DNA from: Planoprotostelium fungivorum
Taxonomy: Eukaryota > Evosea > Variosea > Cavosteliida > Cavosteliaceae
Assembly: GCA_003024175.1 (NCBI GenBank)
Contig: MDYQ01000017.1
Coordinates: 62,001 to 126,000, forward strand
Direction of reading: 5' to 3'
DNA: 64,000 bases
Positions 45,561 to 60,331 of the stretch are shown one piece after another. Made by a program: the position numbers and the translations under genes. Under the pieces are notes generated by a model. The model did no database searches. It had not been told where the DNA came from and saw nothing but the letters and a program-made list of their open reading frames with translations. Position 1 is the stretch's first letter. Each line of letters opens with the position of its first letter.

Positions 45561-45782
45561 TCATTTCCACGAATTTTGACACAAGCACGCATCAACAGCA
45601 ACACAATGATCAGCACCTTTACGAAGCAGTAGAGAGATGTACACTCTGACTGCGTGAATATCCTTGTAGCTAAGCATCATACTCATGATGAGCGAAAACT
45701 TCTTTTCCGTATCACCAAACGTAGACGATACCGTCTGCGTACCATTCAGATGATTGCGAGACGAAGGAGAGCGACGATGCAA
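45561..45782 (-). CDS. Small hypothetical protein, weak support
   Basis: A 73-codon minus-strand frame from ATG at 45782 (MHRRSPSSRNHLNGTQTVSS; ends DACLCQNSWK) lies alone between the divergent EXO1 and OST48 genes. It has no recognised motif. The stretch AVRVYISLLLRKGADHCVAV is the only globular-looking part. It may be a short gene, an exon of one, or chance. Confidence 0.22.
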   Translation of the reverse strand: MHRRSPSSRNHLNGTQTVSSTFGDTEKKFSLIMSMMLSYKDIHAVRVYISLLLRKGADHCVAVDACLCQNSWK

Positions 45783-45887
45783 CGCCCCAGTTGTACTTGT
45801 AGATGGTATGACAATAAATAATTAAATAAAGGGTGACGTGGTGTCGATTGCTGATCTGAAGGGAGGGAATCACACAAAGGACCTCAA

Positions 45888-47484
45888 ATGCACAACAGGG
45901 GGATCATCGGGCTAACAGCCCTCTTTCTTATCTTGACGGTGGGTATCTTTGCCCAATCACCAGCAGGACAGAAGCGAGTCCTGGCTGTTTTGGACAGCGA
46001 CACGATAAAGAGCTCTCACTCTCACTTTTTCGATAACCTAATCGGTGAGATATCCATGAGACCTCCAATGCAAGTCACCTAACATTCATACAGCGGACGG
46101 TTTCAAGATCGATTACACTCTCGCCTCCTCCAAGGCCAACTTCCTCAAGTACGGTGTCTACAACTACGAACACCTCATCCTCTTCGCTCCCCATTCTGAA
46201 GGTGACTGTTCATTCCGTTTTATCATATCCCATCATATCCCATCTTTTTAAATCTATTCTCAGAGTTCGCCGGTCTGGATGCCGAAGCCATCTTAGAGTT
46301 TGTCGATCAGGGAGGAAACGTCCTCGTCGCAGCTGATTCTGACGCCTCCGATGCCATCAAGGCCATCGCCTCCGATTGCAACATCGAGTTGGACCAGTCT
46401 GGAGCCCAAGTCATCGACCACCATTTCTACGAGACACACGGAGACGATGGAACACACTCTCTCATCGCTGCCGATAACCTCATCTCCGACGAGGTCGTCG
46501 TCGGCTCGAAAGTGAGCAGCCCCGTTCTCTTCAAGGGAATCGGCATGGACGTCTTAGAGGACGTTCCTCTCATCTTCCCCATCCTCTCTGGATCTTCATT
46601 CTCATACTCTCACAACCCATCTTCCCCCGTGAAGAAGCTCCACGTTGCTGGAAAGAAGACAGCTCTCGTGGCCGCTCTTCAAGCCAGAAACAACGCCCGA
46701 ATCCTCTTCTCTGGTTCTCTGGACCTCTTTGGCAACAAGTGAGTGGTTCGCATGATGGTGTCCGAGATGATCTCATGTTCTATAGGTTCTTCGGTGCTCG
46801 CGTCAAGCCTTCCTCCACTGGTAAGGAGCACCTCAGATCTGGTAACGAGGAGTTCTCCAAGGCCGTCACCCTATGGACCTTCCAAGAGAGAGGTGAGATC
46901 CATCTACAACGTGCCATTCCTCCATCTACAACACACCATATAAGATCTACAACCTACATCCGTTCGTCTACAACGCGCCAGACTGAATTCATCAGGTGCC
47001 ATTCGCACCAGCGAGGCCACTCACCACATCAAGGGAGAGACAACTGCCCCATCTATCTACACCATCCGCGATGAGATCACCTACAGTCTCAACATCGAAG
47101 AGTGGAAGGACGGTAAATGGGTTCCCTTCCAGTCTGATGACGTCCAACTCGAGTTCATCATGCTGGATCCTTATCTCAGAATTCCTCTCAAGGCCGACGG
47201 AAGAGGAAACTTTTCCACCGACTTTATTGCCCCCGATGTCTACGGAGTCTTCACCTTCAAGGCGGGACATTTGAATTTTGAATTTCGGCTGACGAAAACA
47301 GGTGGAGTTCCACAAGAGAGGCTACGGCTTCGTGAACGTTGCGTCACAAGTACCAGTGAGACCTTACAGACACACGCAATACGAGAGGTTCATCGCCTCC
47401 GCTTATCCTTACTATGCATCTGCCATCTCCATGATGGTCGGTCTGTGGGTCTTCAGCTGGTTCTTCCTCTACACGAAGGAATAA
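45888..47484 (+). CDS. DDOST: Oligosaccharyltransferase 48-kDa subunit (OST48 / DDOST / Wbp1)
   Basis: It is a non-catalytic, essential subunit of the ER oligosaccharyltransferase that puts N-glycans on proteins. The ATG at 45888 gives a signal peptide (MHNRGIIGLTALFLILTVGI). Lumenal blocks match the family: RVLAVLDSDTIKSSHSHFFD, YGVYNYEHLILFAPHSEEFA, FVDQGGNVLVAADSDASDAI, GKKTALVAALQARNNARILF-SGSLDLF, YEVGDEITYSLNIEEW-type strand, then the C-terminal helix ASAISMMVGLWVFSWFFLYT with a short cytosolic KE. Stop at 47482-47484. Length about 430 residues, as expected. One intron (46893-46995) has four CTACAAC copies. The next genes downstream also act on N-glycans. Confidence 0.95.
46893..46995 (+). 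repeat. OST48 intron with four CTACAAC copies
   Basis: A 103-nt intron with CTACAACG (46904), CTACAACA (46926), CTACAACC (46947) and CTACAACG (46968), spaced about 21 nt apart. This is a second case of local multiplication of the half-site. Confidence 0.9.
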
Positions 47485-47711
47485 TCCACTGCAAAGTGCA
47501 ATCAATAGAATATTGTCTCAGATGTCTCTCCATCGTATCGTCTTTGCATGTGATGCATCAGATGTCTTCACGATGTTGGTGGATGGGGACTCTTACGATG
47601 ATGAGAGGTGATCTGTGTGGATGGATGACATCTGTTGTGTGGTGACTTCTAAAACATTAGGATGATGGGAGGGTTGTAGAATACGGCTGGGACGATCATC
47701 GTGACACACCA

Positions 47712-49463
47712 ATGAGGAAGAGGACAAGAGCTTTCTTCGTCTCTTTTGGTTTGGCTCTTCTCTTTTGGATCTTTTCGTCCATATCTGTCGAACTGGTGAT
47801 GACAAGGACATCTCGATCGAAATCATATGATGACATCGACAGGTGAGAGCACGTCAAGAGGCGAAAGATCTGGACGACTTGAAGAAGATGGACAACAAAC
47901 CACCGATCGGTTCTAATGTAATCGGTTTCTACTACGGATGGTATGGGAATCCTCAGAGTAATGGAAGATATTATCATTGGAATCACGAAGTGTTGGTCAA
48001 CGAGAAAGATCCTCTTCACAAGTTTTATGAGCCACCTGAAGACATTGGCGCTGACTTCTATCCGGAACTGGGTTCGTTCATCTCGTTCCTCCCTCATCGG
48101 TTGATGTCACGCAGGTCTATACAGCTCTCACGACGAGAAGGTACGCGACGACGTGTGATGATGGATCATCTGAATGGATGGCAGTTGATCGACAAGCACA
48201 TGAGACAGATGAGAGATAGTGGAATTCGTATCGTCTGCATCTCTTGGTGGGGTAATCGAAATGCTGATAGACAATTGGGAGGCGACAAAGGTAATCTTCC
48301 GCATGTGCATCTCATCTCATCACTGACTTGTCCGACACAGGCTACACAGATCGAGGAACAAGATTGTTGTTAGACGCTGCCGATCGTTATGATATGAAGG
48401 TGAGAATTCTGAACTGATCCTCCGATGATGATCGTGATGATCATGCTTGGTGATGATGGCTCGTTGTAGATCGCACTGCATCATGAGCCTTACGATGGAA
48501 GAAGCACATCGAGCGTGAAAGAAGATCTGCAATACATCGTACAAGAATACGGATCACACGGAGCTTTGTACAGGAGAAAAGAGGCGGGAAATCTTCCCGT
48601 ACTATTCGTCTACGATCCATATCACATACAACCCAAAGGTGGATCATCACGACCATCGTGATCTTCATCATCGCACGATCGATCGATCATCACATCATAC
48701 GATCGATCGTCCATCATGAAGATCTGATCGCGATGAACAGAATGGAGCGATATCTTGACTGTAAAGGGTAAGAACAGTATCCGAGGCACCACCCACGACG
48801 CCATCCTCATATCTCTCATCGTCGAGAAACGTGACGAGGTGGATCATCATCGCACGTCTCTGCTCATCATCATCATCAGCTGCTCATGACCGACGGAGGG
48901 TTTGACGGCTGTTACACTTACTTTGCCACGGACGGATTCACCTACGGCTCTACCACTGCCAATTGGCCGGACATCGCCGCCTTCACTCGCACCAATGAAA
49001 AGATCTTCGTTCCCAGCGTCGGCCCCGGCTACGCGGACATGAGGTGCTTCTATTGACAGCCACCTTCTATCTCTCTGATTACAATAGGATCCGGCCTTGG
49101 AATGGAAAAAACCAGAGGAGTAGAGAAGATGGAAGATATTACGATCGAATGTGGGAGTCCGCGTTATCTCTCGTCGTACAAGGTGAAGACCTGCGGTGTC
49201 GACACGATAGATAACGTCGACAGGGGACTTGATGGTACCTGGTATGATCTCTGTGACTTCCTTCAACGAGTGGCACGAGGGGACACAGATCGAGCCGGCC
49301 GTTCCAAAGACATCGAAGAAGAGTGGATTCAAGTGAAGTTTCTACGTGGGAAGATGCTGACGGAGACAGGTACCTTGATTACGGAGAGCTGTCACCCGAT
49401 CACTATCTGAAGAGGACATTGCACTTTGCGACAAAGTACGATGAGAAGAGAGGAGACAGATGA
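47712..49463 (+). CDS. Golgi-type endo-alpha-1,2-mannosidase (glycoside hydrolase family 99)
   Basis: It cuts glucosylated mannose from N-glycans in the Golgi. The ATG at 47712 gives a short basic tail and a type II membrane anchor (AFFVSFGLALLFWIFSSISV), then a spliced catalytic domain: SNVIGFYYGWYGNPQSNGRY, DIGADFYPELG, IRIVCISWWGNRNADRQLGG, ALHHEPYDGRS, LPVLFVYDPYHIQP, TDGGFDGCYTYFATDGFTYG, PSVGPGYADMRIRPWNG, and the hallmark SVTSFNEWHEGTQIEPA, which carries the catalytic-site Glu residues. It ends YLKRTLHFATKYDEKRGDR, with the stop at 49461-49463 overlapping AATAAA. MANEA-like topology and motifs agree. Confidence 0.92.
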
Positions 49464-49639
49464 ATAAACGAATGTATAGTTGTTTCAATTCTACAAGCTT
49501 CACGAGAGATCGATTCCAGGAATAGAATAGACTTATTTTGAAACAACACGAACGTCATGAAGCATGAGAAGAGGAACAACAGTCTCTTAAGGCAACAGTG
49601 CGTGGATTTATTCTGAACGCACGAGGCTTCCAAGTCCTC

Positions 49640-50059
49640 TCAATTGTAGCCATTGAACGTCCTCTGGTCGATGCCGTAGGCCCCAGCTGCCTTCTTTAAG
49701 AAACTTCTGTACCTCTCGTTGTGTATGTCTCCGTTTTCCTTTGCCACGTCGATCTTGTGTTCGATTCTGGCTTGCACTTCTCTCGCTGGCACATAATATC
49801 CGGCGTTCGTGTTGAGGCTGCCGCCGCTCATGCTGTGGGAGGAGGATTGACTTAAGAGGTGGTTGTCGATGGTTGTGTGGACGCTCTGATTGGTAGCCGC
49901 GTTGTTGTTGCGATAGTTAGATGGGTCGTCATTGCTGTTGGGTAGACGGAAATGAGACCTCTCGGCGGCGCTGATCACGTGAGATGCGTGAGTGTTGTGG
50001 GAGCCGGTGTACTTATCACTGCAGTCTTTTTGGTGGTGGGTGCGCTTGCTGTTTGTCAT
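49640..50059 (-). CDS. Small Asn/Ser/His-rich protein of unknown function
   Basis: A single 139-codon frame (ATG at 50059, MTNSKRTHHQKDCSDKYTGS). The first 90 residues are low-complexity and polar (Asn, Ser, His, Thr). The end is more ordered (EVQARIEHKIDVAKENGDIH; FLKKAAGAYGIDQRTFNGYN). No intron, signal peptide or membrane segment is visible. It may be intrinsically disordered. I do not recognise a family. Confidence 0.5.
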   Translation of the reverse strand: MTNSKRTHHQKDCSDKYTGSHNTHASHVISAAERSHFRLPNSNDDPSNYRNNNAATNQSVHTTIDNHLLSQSSSHSMSGGSLNTNAGYYVPAREVQARIEHKIDVAKENGDIHNERYRSFLKKAAGAYGIDQRTFNGYN

Positions 50060-50462
50060 GTTCGTGTGGTTGTGTTGTGAGGTGGAGAGATGTTCAATTC
50101 GATTTTGGTTTGGGCCGCTGTCCCGAAATTGGAATTTCGTAGAGAATCAGGAGGGACAAAGAGAAACCGGGATGTGTACAGGCTGCCCATCCCAATTTAT
50201 TTGGATCTTGAGATCATCAGACCAGTTGTGAGCACGAATGGTGGCTGGCGTGGGGGGCGATCAAAGCACGTAGTGGACACCTCGATCTCATGTAATGATG
50301 GATACATGAAAATGATGGATGATGAGACTTTGGATGATGTGATGACGAATTGTTCTTCTCTTGCAAAGAAATAGAAAAAGAAACGGTGAAATTTGGATAA
50401 CAGTGTTCGTTGTAGACGGAAGTGCGAAATTTCCGTCTCTTTCTTCGAAATCAACGGGGACG
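50060..50462. promoter_or_regulatory. Divergent intergenic region upstream of the GH38 gene
   Basis: About 400 nt between a minus-strand small gene and the plus-strand mannosidase. It contains one CGTTGTAG (50408-50415), so an unseen 5' UTR intron of the GH38 gene is possible. No other feature was seen. Confidence 0.35.
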
Positions 50463-53400
50463 ATGGCACGATACTCGATCCTCTTCACAATCATCTCTCT
50501 TTTCACTCTTTACGCACGTATTACGAATGGGTGAACAGAATGGCGAAAATGTTGGTGATTGATGATAATGCAGACAACAATCACACATAGAAGTTTTCAT
50601 CCTGCCACACTCTCACGGTGATCAGAAAAAATGTATGGATCAGTGCTAAGTTCATTCAGATGACGTGGGATGGATCTTACCTTGGGAGACATATTATGAA
50701 ACACAGGTGCACCTTCATCTATCGACCCTTCTCATCCTCTCCACAGGTTCGATACATCTTAGATAGCACAACAGAAGCCCTCTTCTCTCACGCAGGTAAT
50801 CATCCCGTCTCGGGCGAGGTTGACTTACGTCGCAGAGAGAAAATTCAACCAAGTGGAGATCTTATATTTTCGACACTGGTGGTCTCTCTCCAACGATACG
50901 ACGAGAGAAAAGATGAGAACCATCATCTCGAGAGGACAATTGGAATTTAACACGGGTGATGTGATCTGTGACTCTATCCATTGAACGGCGACAGGTGGAA
51001 TGACGATGAACGACGAAGCCTGCACCTTGTATAGCGATCAGATCAATCAGATGACCGAAGGTCACCGCTGGCTTCACGACACCTTCGGTGGGTTTCTTTC
51101 CCGCCAGATTCTCCCGCCAAAATTCTTCCAGGAGTCATCCCCACGACCTCCTGGCACGTCGATCCCTTCGGTCACTCATCTACAACGGCCTCCCTCTGGT
51201 CTCTCATGGGTTTCTACGCTTACGCCATCCACCGCATACCCTCACAAGTACAACATCGAATGATGAAGGAGAAGAAATTGGAATTTGTATGGAGGGGCTC
51301 TCCTTCCTTGAAGAGGTGAGATAGAACATGGATCGTGGAGCAATGGGTGACGCGGGCAGTCACACGGACTTGTGGACTCACATCATCGCCCCGCTATACG
51401 ATACACCTGCAGAGATGAGATTCGATTTGATGGATCAAGGTCACACGATACGTTCCATCGCTGCACTCACCGTACGTTCATCATCCATCCATCGTCTCAT
51501 CGGTGTCACACGATGGAACCGTCATCTCTTCGTCACCACTTGATGATGATTGAAATCGTCTTAGGCTCAGATGATCCGAAGTCAACAAGTATCCTACCGT
51601 CACAACTATCAGATGGTCCTGTGGGGTGGTGATTTCTATCACCGAGATGCTCCAACAGACTACAATCTAATGGATCGCCTCATTCGCGAGATCAACGACA
51701 CACCCGACTACAACATGACGCTCCAATACGGTTTCTATTCAGATTACGCCAAGGCAGTCCATTCTCTTAACCTGACTTGGGACGTGGTGGAGGGTGACTG
51801 ACATCCATCTACAACGAGTCACGATCTGACGAAATTTCCAGGAGATTTCTTTCCGTACGTGGAGGATACTCACGTGGCCTGGACTGGATTCTACAGCTCA
51901 AGGCCTTGGTTCAAGTGGTACGTCAGGCAGTGTGGAGCTCTGCAGGCAGCAGCAGAGACGTTCGTTGCCGTTCGTAGATGGGACGATGAGACGTACGAGA
52001 AGCTAGAGGCTGCGTTGTACCGCCTGAGAGAGGCCACGGCTGTCGTGACGCATCATGATGCGAGTGAGTCACATCATCTGCAGCATCATCGCGATCATCA
52101 CGTTCATCGATGCGATCGTCATCACTGATCGATCACCAGTCACCGGTACCGAAACAACAGCTACGATGCTAGACTATATCGTCAATCTACAATCTGCCGT
52201 AAACCAAACGACACTTGCCTTGTCTCAGACGATCTCGAGCGAGACCAGAGAGGGAAATCATACTCTGGGAGTGGTCCAATATGCCGTGATAAACTCCCTC
52301 GCGTGGAGGAGGAAGGAATGGATCTCCATGGAAACCGAATATCCAGATGCAATTGTCCGGAATGACAAGGGTAGAAGGATACCCTCTCAGGTGGGAAATT
52401 TCTGAGAATATTCTCATTGACAAATTGATAGGTCAACCCTTCTCCTCCTTTCTCTCAGGGTAAAAAGTATCGACTCTATTTTCTCGCAGACGTCCCTCCC
52501 CTGTCGACCATGATTTATTCTTTTTTATTCTTATCAGTACCCTCAAAGTCGGTCAAGGTGATGGATGACACACCGTCTATCACCTCTCACCTCTATATCA
52601 GATATACGGAAAAATCGATGAAATTTCCAACTCCATCTCGACACTACAATTCGACTCGCAGGGACGTCTGAAAAGTCTGACAGACATAACAAGGGGAGAT
52701 TCAATCGAAATTTCACTCGAATTCGCCCAGTACCTCTCCAGCGATCTCGATCCTCAGTCGGACGGTGACTTCATCTACAACGCGCCACTCTTCACACTCT
52801 CCAGGTGCCTACATCTTCCGTCCACAGAGACAATTGGACGTGAACAGTGTCTATATACACTCTGCGGCGACGTTGAGCGAGAGAGAGTTCACCATAGAGA
52901 AGGCATCGATCGACTCTGTGGCTGATCGTGAGATCGTCAGCTTGTGGGTCGGTCAGTTTTCATCGAAATTTCCACACGTACACGTGGAAGTCGATTCATC
53001 GAGATTTCAATCTTCGGACGTACGGCAGTACAACGAGGTGAAATTTCGGTGGAATTTCGCAAGATGAATGGATGTAGCACACGGTCAAATTCTCCAGGCC
53101 GTTCGATCGTGAGCCGGTGGTCGTTGTAGATGGAAGGCAGGGGAATTATTTTCACGTACTATTGGTATTGGTCAGTGTGACACGTTACAATTTCACCGTA
53201 CGTACGGACCGTCCCATCTGGCCTGGAGATGCTGGGGTGAGAGAAGATTCTGAGAAATTTTTCAGAAATTTCTCGAGTCAGTCTGAATGCCTACAGATCG
53301 AAGTGACCTACGTGGCGGTTGAACCCATACATCACGTTTCGAAATTTGAAAACTTCATCTTGGCGGGAAAAAGATTGGCGGGAGACATCGTAGAGCACCC

Positions 53401-54792
53401 TCCCATCAACACCGCCTGCCCCATTCTCATGTCACCCTTCTACAACGAACCAAAAGGTATGGCCGAGCTAGCCGTGGACAAGGAGAGGAACACCACTAGC
53501 TTCCGAGGCCTAGCAAGGTGAGAAATTTCTAAGAACGTTCCACTTATTTTCTCAGAAAATTAGACGATAACCAGGGTGACGTGTGGTATTACTACATCAT
53601 GCTACCTTCGCCTCCACCCCTGATCGAGATATTATCCGACGTACCGAACGTAACCGTTGTAGATGGACCTTACCTGCGGGAGGTGCAAGTAGAGGAGACG
53701 ATTAAAAATCGACGAAATTACAGGTACAGCAGACTCATCGGAGTTACGTCGGGATTACGTACCTGGAGTACAAGCCCATCCCCAACACTTACGCTCCCCC
53801 ACCTTTCACCGATATTTCCTGCGAGGTAATCCATCTACAACGCTCCATTCTAATAAAACCAGATCGGACCCCTACCCAAGAGCGGCCGCGACCTCATCGT
53901 CCGGCTGAACACTTCCCTCCACACGAACGGCAACATTTACACAGACGACAACGGTTTAGAGGTTCTAAAGAGGTCCTACACCTGTGGTCATCCCGAGCCA
54001 GAGAGTGTAAACTACTACCCCACCGCTCAAAGGCGAGTTGTAGATGGAGAAAATGTGTTAAATGATTTTCAGGGTATTTCTGAGAGACGATGAGAGGAGA
54101 TTACAGTTGAATGTTCTGAGTGATGCGAGCCACGGAGTTGCATCATTGTCTGACGGACAGATGGAGATGATGATGCACAGACGATGTGACGCCGATGATC
54201 AGAAGGGTGTCGGACAGGTGAGAGAAAGTTCTCGGAAAATTCTGAGAGGAGGAGGTACTGGATGACGTCACTCCGGTACAAACGAAACTCCGCCTCAGCT
54301 TGGGAAATTTCGACGAATCTTCGAGGATTCAAAGGCGGGAAACGATAGCTCAACAGAATCGGCTCGTTGTAGTGCCGACTTTTCGTGGAAAATCCTCCAG
54401 CTTTCAGTTTGAAATGCCGGAGAATGTGCACCTCTTAACTCTCATGCGATTCGATGACGAGAAGAACGTTCGAGTTCTCGTTCGTCTGCAACACATTTAC
54501 GCGAAAGACGAACACCCGCAGCTCGCGTCGCCGGTCGAGATGGACTTGATGGAGTTGTTCGACATGTATGACATTGCATCCATCCGAGAGACGAACTTGT
54601 CTGGAATTCGTGGAATCGAAGAGACGAAAGACATCGTGTGGAAGGTAAACCGAGACGAAGAGACGGCTTACAGGTGATGTGATGTCATCCCATTCGTGTG
54701 ACTCACAGACATACAGACCGATCGAATTGAAGGGAAACAAGTTGACGCTGCAGCCCATGGAGATTAGAACCTTCATCATCACATTAACATAA
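50463..54792 (+). CDS. Alpha-mannosidase, glycoside hydrolase family 38 (lysosomal/secreted type)
   Basis: It removes alpha-mannose from glycans. The ATG at 50463 gives a signal peptide (MARYSILFTIISLFTLYARI), with no retained membrane anchor. The zinc site and catalytic residues are present: FILPHSHDDVGWILPWETYY, then WHVDPFGHS (nucleophile Asp), LWGGDFYHRDAP (in the usual YGDF place), and HHDAITGTETTATM. The middle and C-terminal beta domains (STILSGLSR-like segments, TRRDV, PIELKGNKLTLQPMEIRTFI) complete the usual layout, ending with a stop at 54790-54792. More than 20 short introns; several carry CTACAACG (51180, 51809, 52775, 53835) or CGTTGTAG. It probably works in lysosomal glycan breakdown, as in Dictyostelium. 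Confidence 0.92.
51088..51131 (+). repeat. GH38 intron with two CCCGCCA repeats
   Basis: A 44-nt intron containing TTTCCCGCCAGATT and CTCCCGCCAAAATT, the third member of the CCCGCC intron class. Confidence 0.7.
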
Positions 54793-54918
54793 CTCATCCT
54801 GAGAATGAAACTATAAATACTTGTACATGTCCTTTTATTCTCTCGGTGGCACGAACAACACTTTGTTTCTCCCTTGTATGGCCAGATATTCCACACAAAT
54901 CCTCTCATCCTATCACCA

Positions 54919-56575
54919 TCAATCTCCCTCCCACACTCTATTCACCTTAGCCTTCAGATATTCGATCCACTCTGAATAAGTAGACACGCCACTGATCGTC
55001 AATCTCATCTGCATCACCTTCACCCTCTCTACGGCTTCGTTTCTCTCACCCTCTCACCCTCTACGTCTCGATAGTGAACTCCAGGTTCCTCTTCTGAACG
55101 TGCCACCGCTTCACTCTTCTCATAGACGTATCCACTACCATTGTGTCTCTCCCAACGATAGACTCTCCTGTGTGGCCACAGATGCTGAAACACACAACAC
55201 GGCACGACAGCGAATGGAACATTCAACAAGAGGGCAGTGTCTACAATGGCCTCTGTGGCTTGGTCGGGGTGCATGCCCAAGATCAATCGACACGATGACA
55301 GATCGGGATGATGACGGATGAAATCCGGACCGAACATGTCTTGCACCTGATGGACGTGAGATGATGTGATGACGAGTCATCACCTGGCGGGGTAGAGGTG
55401 GTGGTACGTACGGTACGTCTGGAAGATTCTTCGAATGATCTCGACGGTGTTTCTTGAGGTATTGGTGTTGACTTTTTCCCGGTCTGAGTGGTCTCTGTCT
55501 CTGTGTGAGATGTAAAGACGGATGCTACCTCACTGGATCTACGAGAACAGTCTTGACTCTCCTCTTCGTGTTCAATTCGAAAGAAACGAAGCCTCTACCG
55601 CCCGCAACGTCCAACACCATCACTTCATCACTGTCTCGTTGTAGTTGGGGATATTTCGACAGGATCCAATCCACGAATATCTGACGAGCGTCGGTGGAGG
55701 TAGAGGAAGAGTCTCACCTTATCTCTCTTCGAAGAGCTGAATTTGACTCCTTGGGTGTGGTCGTGGGTGCTGTCTGGGTCGACTTCTTTTGTCGTGGAGC
55801 GAACGAACATCTTGACGTATCGAGATCTCTCCATGTCGTCTTTGAATTCGTGTCTTCTCTTGCAAGATTCTCTCGTGTGAAGTCCCTGCGTAGCATCATC
55901 ACCGCGATCGGCTGATGGCTCGACGAATGAGACGTGATGTTTTTGTCATCACGGACGCTCACCCCTTCGGCTGATGATGTCAGTTCCTGAGAAGCCCACG
56001 TCTTACACACAGGTATTCCGATGCCGTCTCTGTCATCGATCAACGGATGGAGATGATTCCATCTCACTCACTCGGTGCATCCGAGAGGAATTCTAGACAC
56101 CTCGAACGTCTCCAGACCACGCACGATGACCTCTAATGATCGAAACTTTTCGATGGCGGCATCCATCTGGTGTTCTTTCAGAGTCTCACGTGATAAAGAG
56201 AACTTCACTGGTGCTTCTCCTTGTTTCTCCTTCTTCAAAGACTCCATCTCAGGTCTGCTCTCCATGATGTTCATGTGTGTGACCTTTTCTGGGTCAGGAA
56301 TATAGAGAAGAAAGAATGTCACCTGTACGTGGATGCTTCCATCAGCTCTTCTCTCTGGAAAGCCATGCAGCTGGATGGTATCACCCACACGAACTGTCCT
56401 TCTATATTCTGCGATTTGATCCAAAGTTAAGACGGGGACCCTGCAGATCAGCTCTAATGCGGTGATGTTGATGGTGTCTTGTATTTCGATCAGAGGTGCT
56501 GCGATCATGTACTAACCTGGAACAATGTCTCGTGGCTCGATGAGATCGAAGAATAACAGTTTCTTGCTGTCCATT
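54919..56575 (-). CDS. OB-fold plus SAM-dependent methyltransferase protein
   Basis: It starts at MDSKKLLFFDLIEPRDIVPG (ATG at 56575). The first ~120 residues look like an OB-fold nucleic-acid-binding domain (RVGDTIQLHGFPERRADGSI, HVQVTFFLLYIPDPEKV). After an intron come a Cys-containing segment (IPVCKTWASQELTSSAEG, then CKRRHEFKDDMERSRYVK) and a methyltransferase domain: MVLDVAGGRGFVSFEL (motif I), RRVKTVLVDP, then CRLILGMHPDQATEAIVDTA and PFAVVPCCVFQHLWP. It ends KAKVNRVWEGD, stop 54919-54921. The HPDQATE and PCCVF motifs occur in a eukaryotic family of presumed tRNA or RNA methyltransferases. The exact target is unknown. An 89-codon frame just upstream (56600-56869) may be a further 5' exon. 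Confidence 0.65.
55405..55418 (-). repeat. ACGTACCGTACGTA motif in the methyltransferase gene
   Basis: Sense-strand copy of the 14-mer seen at 14007 and 17527; the 16-mer TACGTACGGTACGTCT on the plus strand is shared exactly with 17526-17541. Confidence 0.65.
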
Positions 56576-56599
56576 GTGAGAAGAGGGAGGCAAGGTGCA

Positions 56600-56869
56600 T
56601 CACCTCATTCTTCTCTTGGATGCGATGATACCTTGCATCTGCAGCATCATATTGCAATTCTCTGCAGCTCTCACTGCTTCTATACGAAAGTGGTCTTGGT
56701 ATGCGTCGGCCAAGTTCTCCATATCGATGCACTTCTGCAACTCATCTGGAACTCCCACCTCTATGAGCTTCAAGAGGCCTTCAAAATCTATGGACCTCAT
56801 TTCGTTTGTCCACCCAAGCGGAATCGATCGTTGTATCGCGATCTTGGTCACGTGATCACATCGCATCAT
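56600..56869 (-). CDS. Small frame between methyltransferase and LeuRS, possible 5' exon
   Basis: An 89-codon frame (ATG at 56869, MMRCDHVTKIAIQRSIPLGW) with a helical middle (ELQKCIDMENLADAYQDHFR; AVRAAENCNMMLQMQ) that looks coding. It is either a separate small gene or upstream coding sequence of the methyltransferase gene spliced across 56576-56650. The divergent LeuRS ATG is only 33 nt away. Confidence 0.35.
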   Translation of the reverse strand: MMRCDHVTKIAIQRSIPLGWTNEMRSIDFEGLLKLIEVGVPDELQKCIDMENLADAYQDHFRIEAVRAAENCNMMLQMQGIIASKRRMR

Positions 56870-56901
56870 ATCTGGGAGGCGAAAAGATCACAGAGACCGA
56901 C

Positions 56902-60307
<3,406 letters not shown>

Positions 60308-60331
60308 AAGAAGAAACTCGTGATTCTCGCT

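Noticed and set aside
53440-53662. CTACAACG at 53440 and CGTTGTAG at 53655 in the GH38 gene as further intron-motif copies
   Set aside because: Both lie in exons and encode family-typical sequence (FYNEP and VVDGPY). Chance half-sites in coding DNA, also at 25444 (PVVDH) and 59450 (YNGVDP), were left out of the counts.
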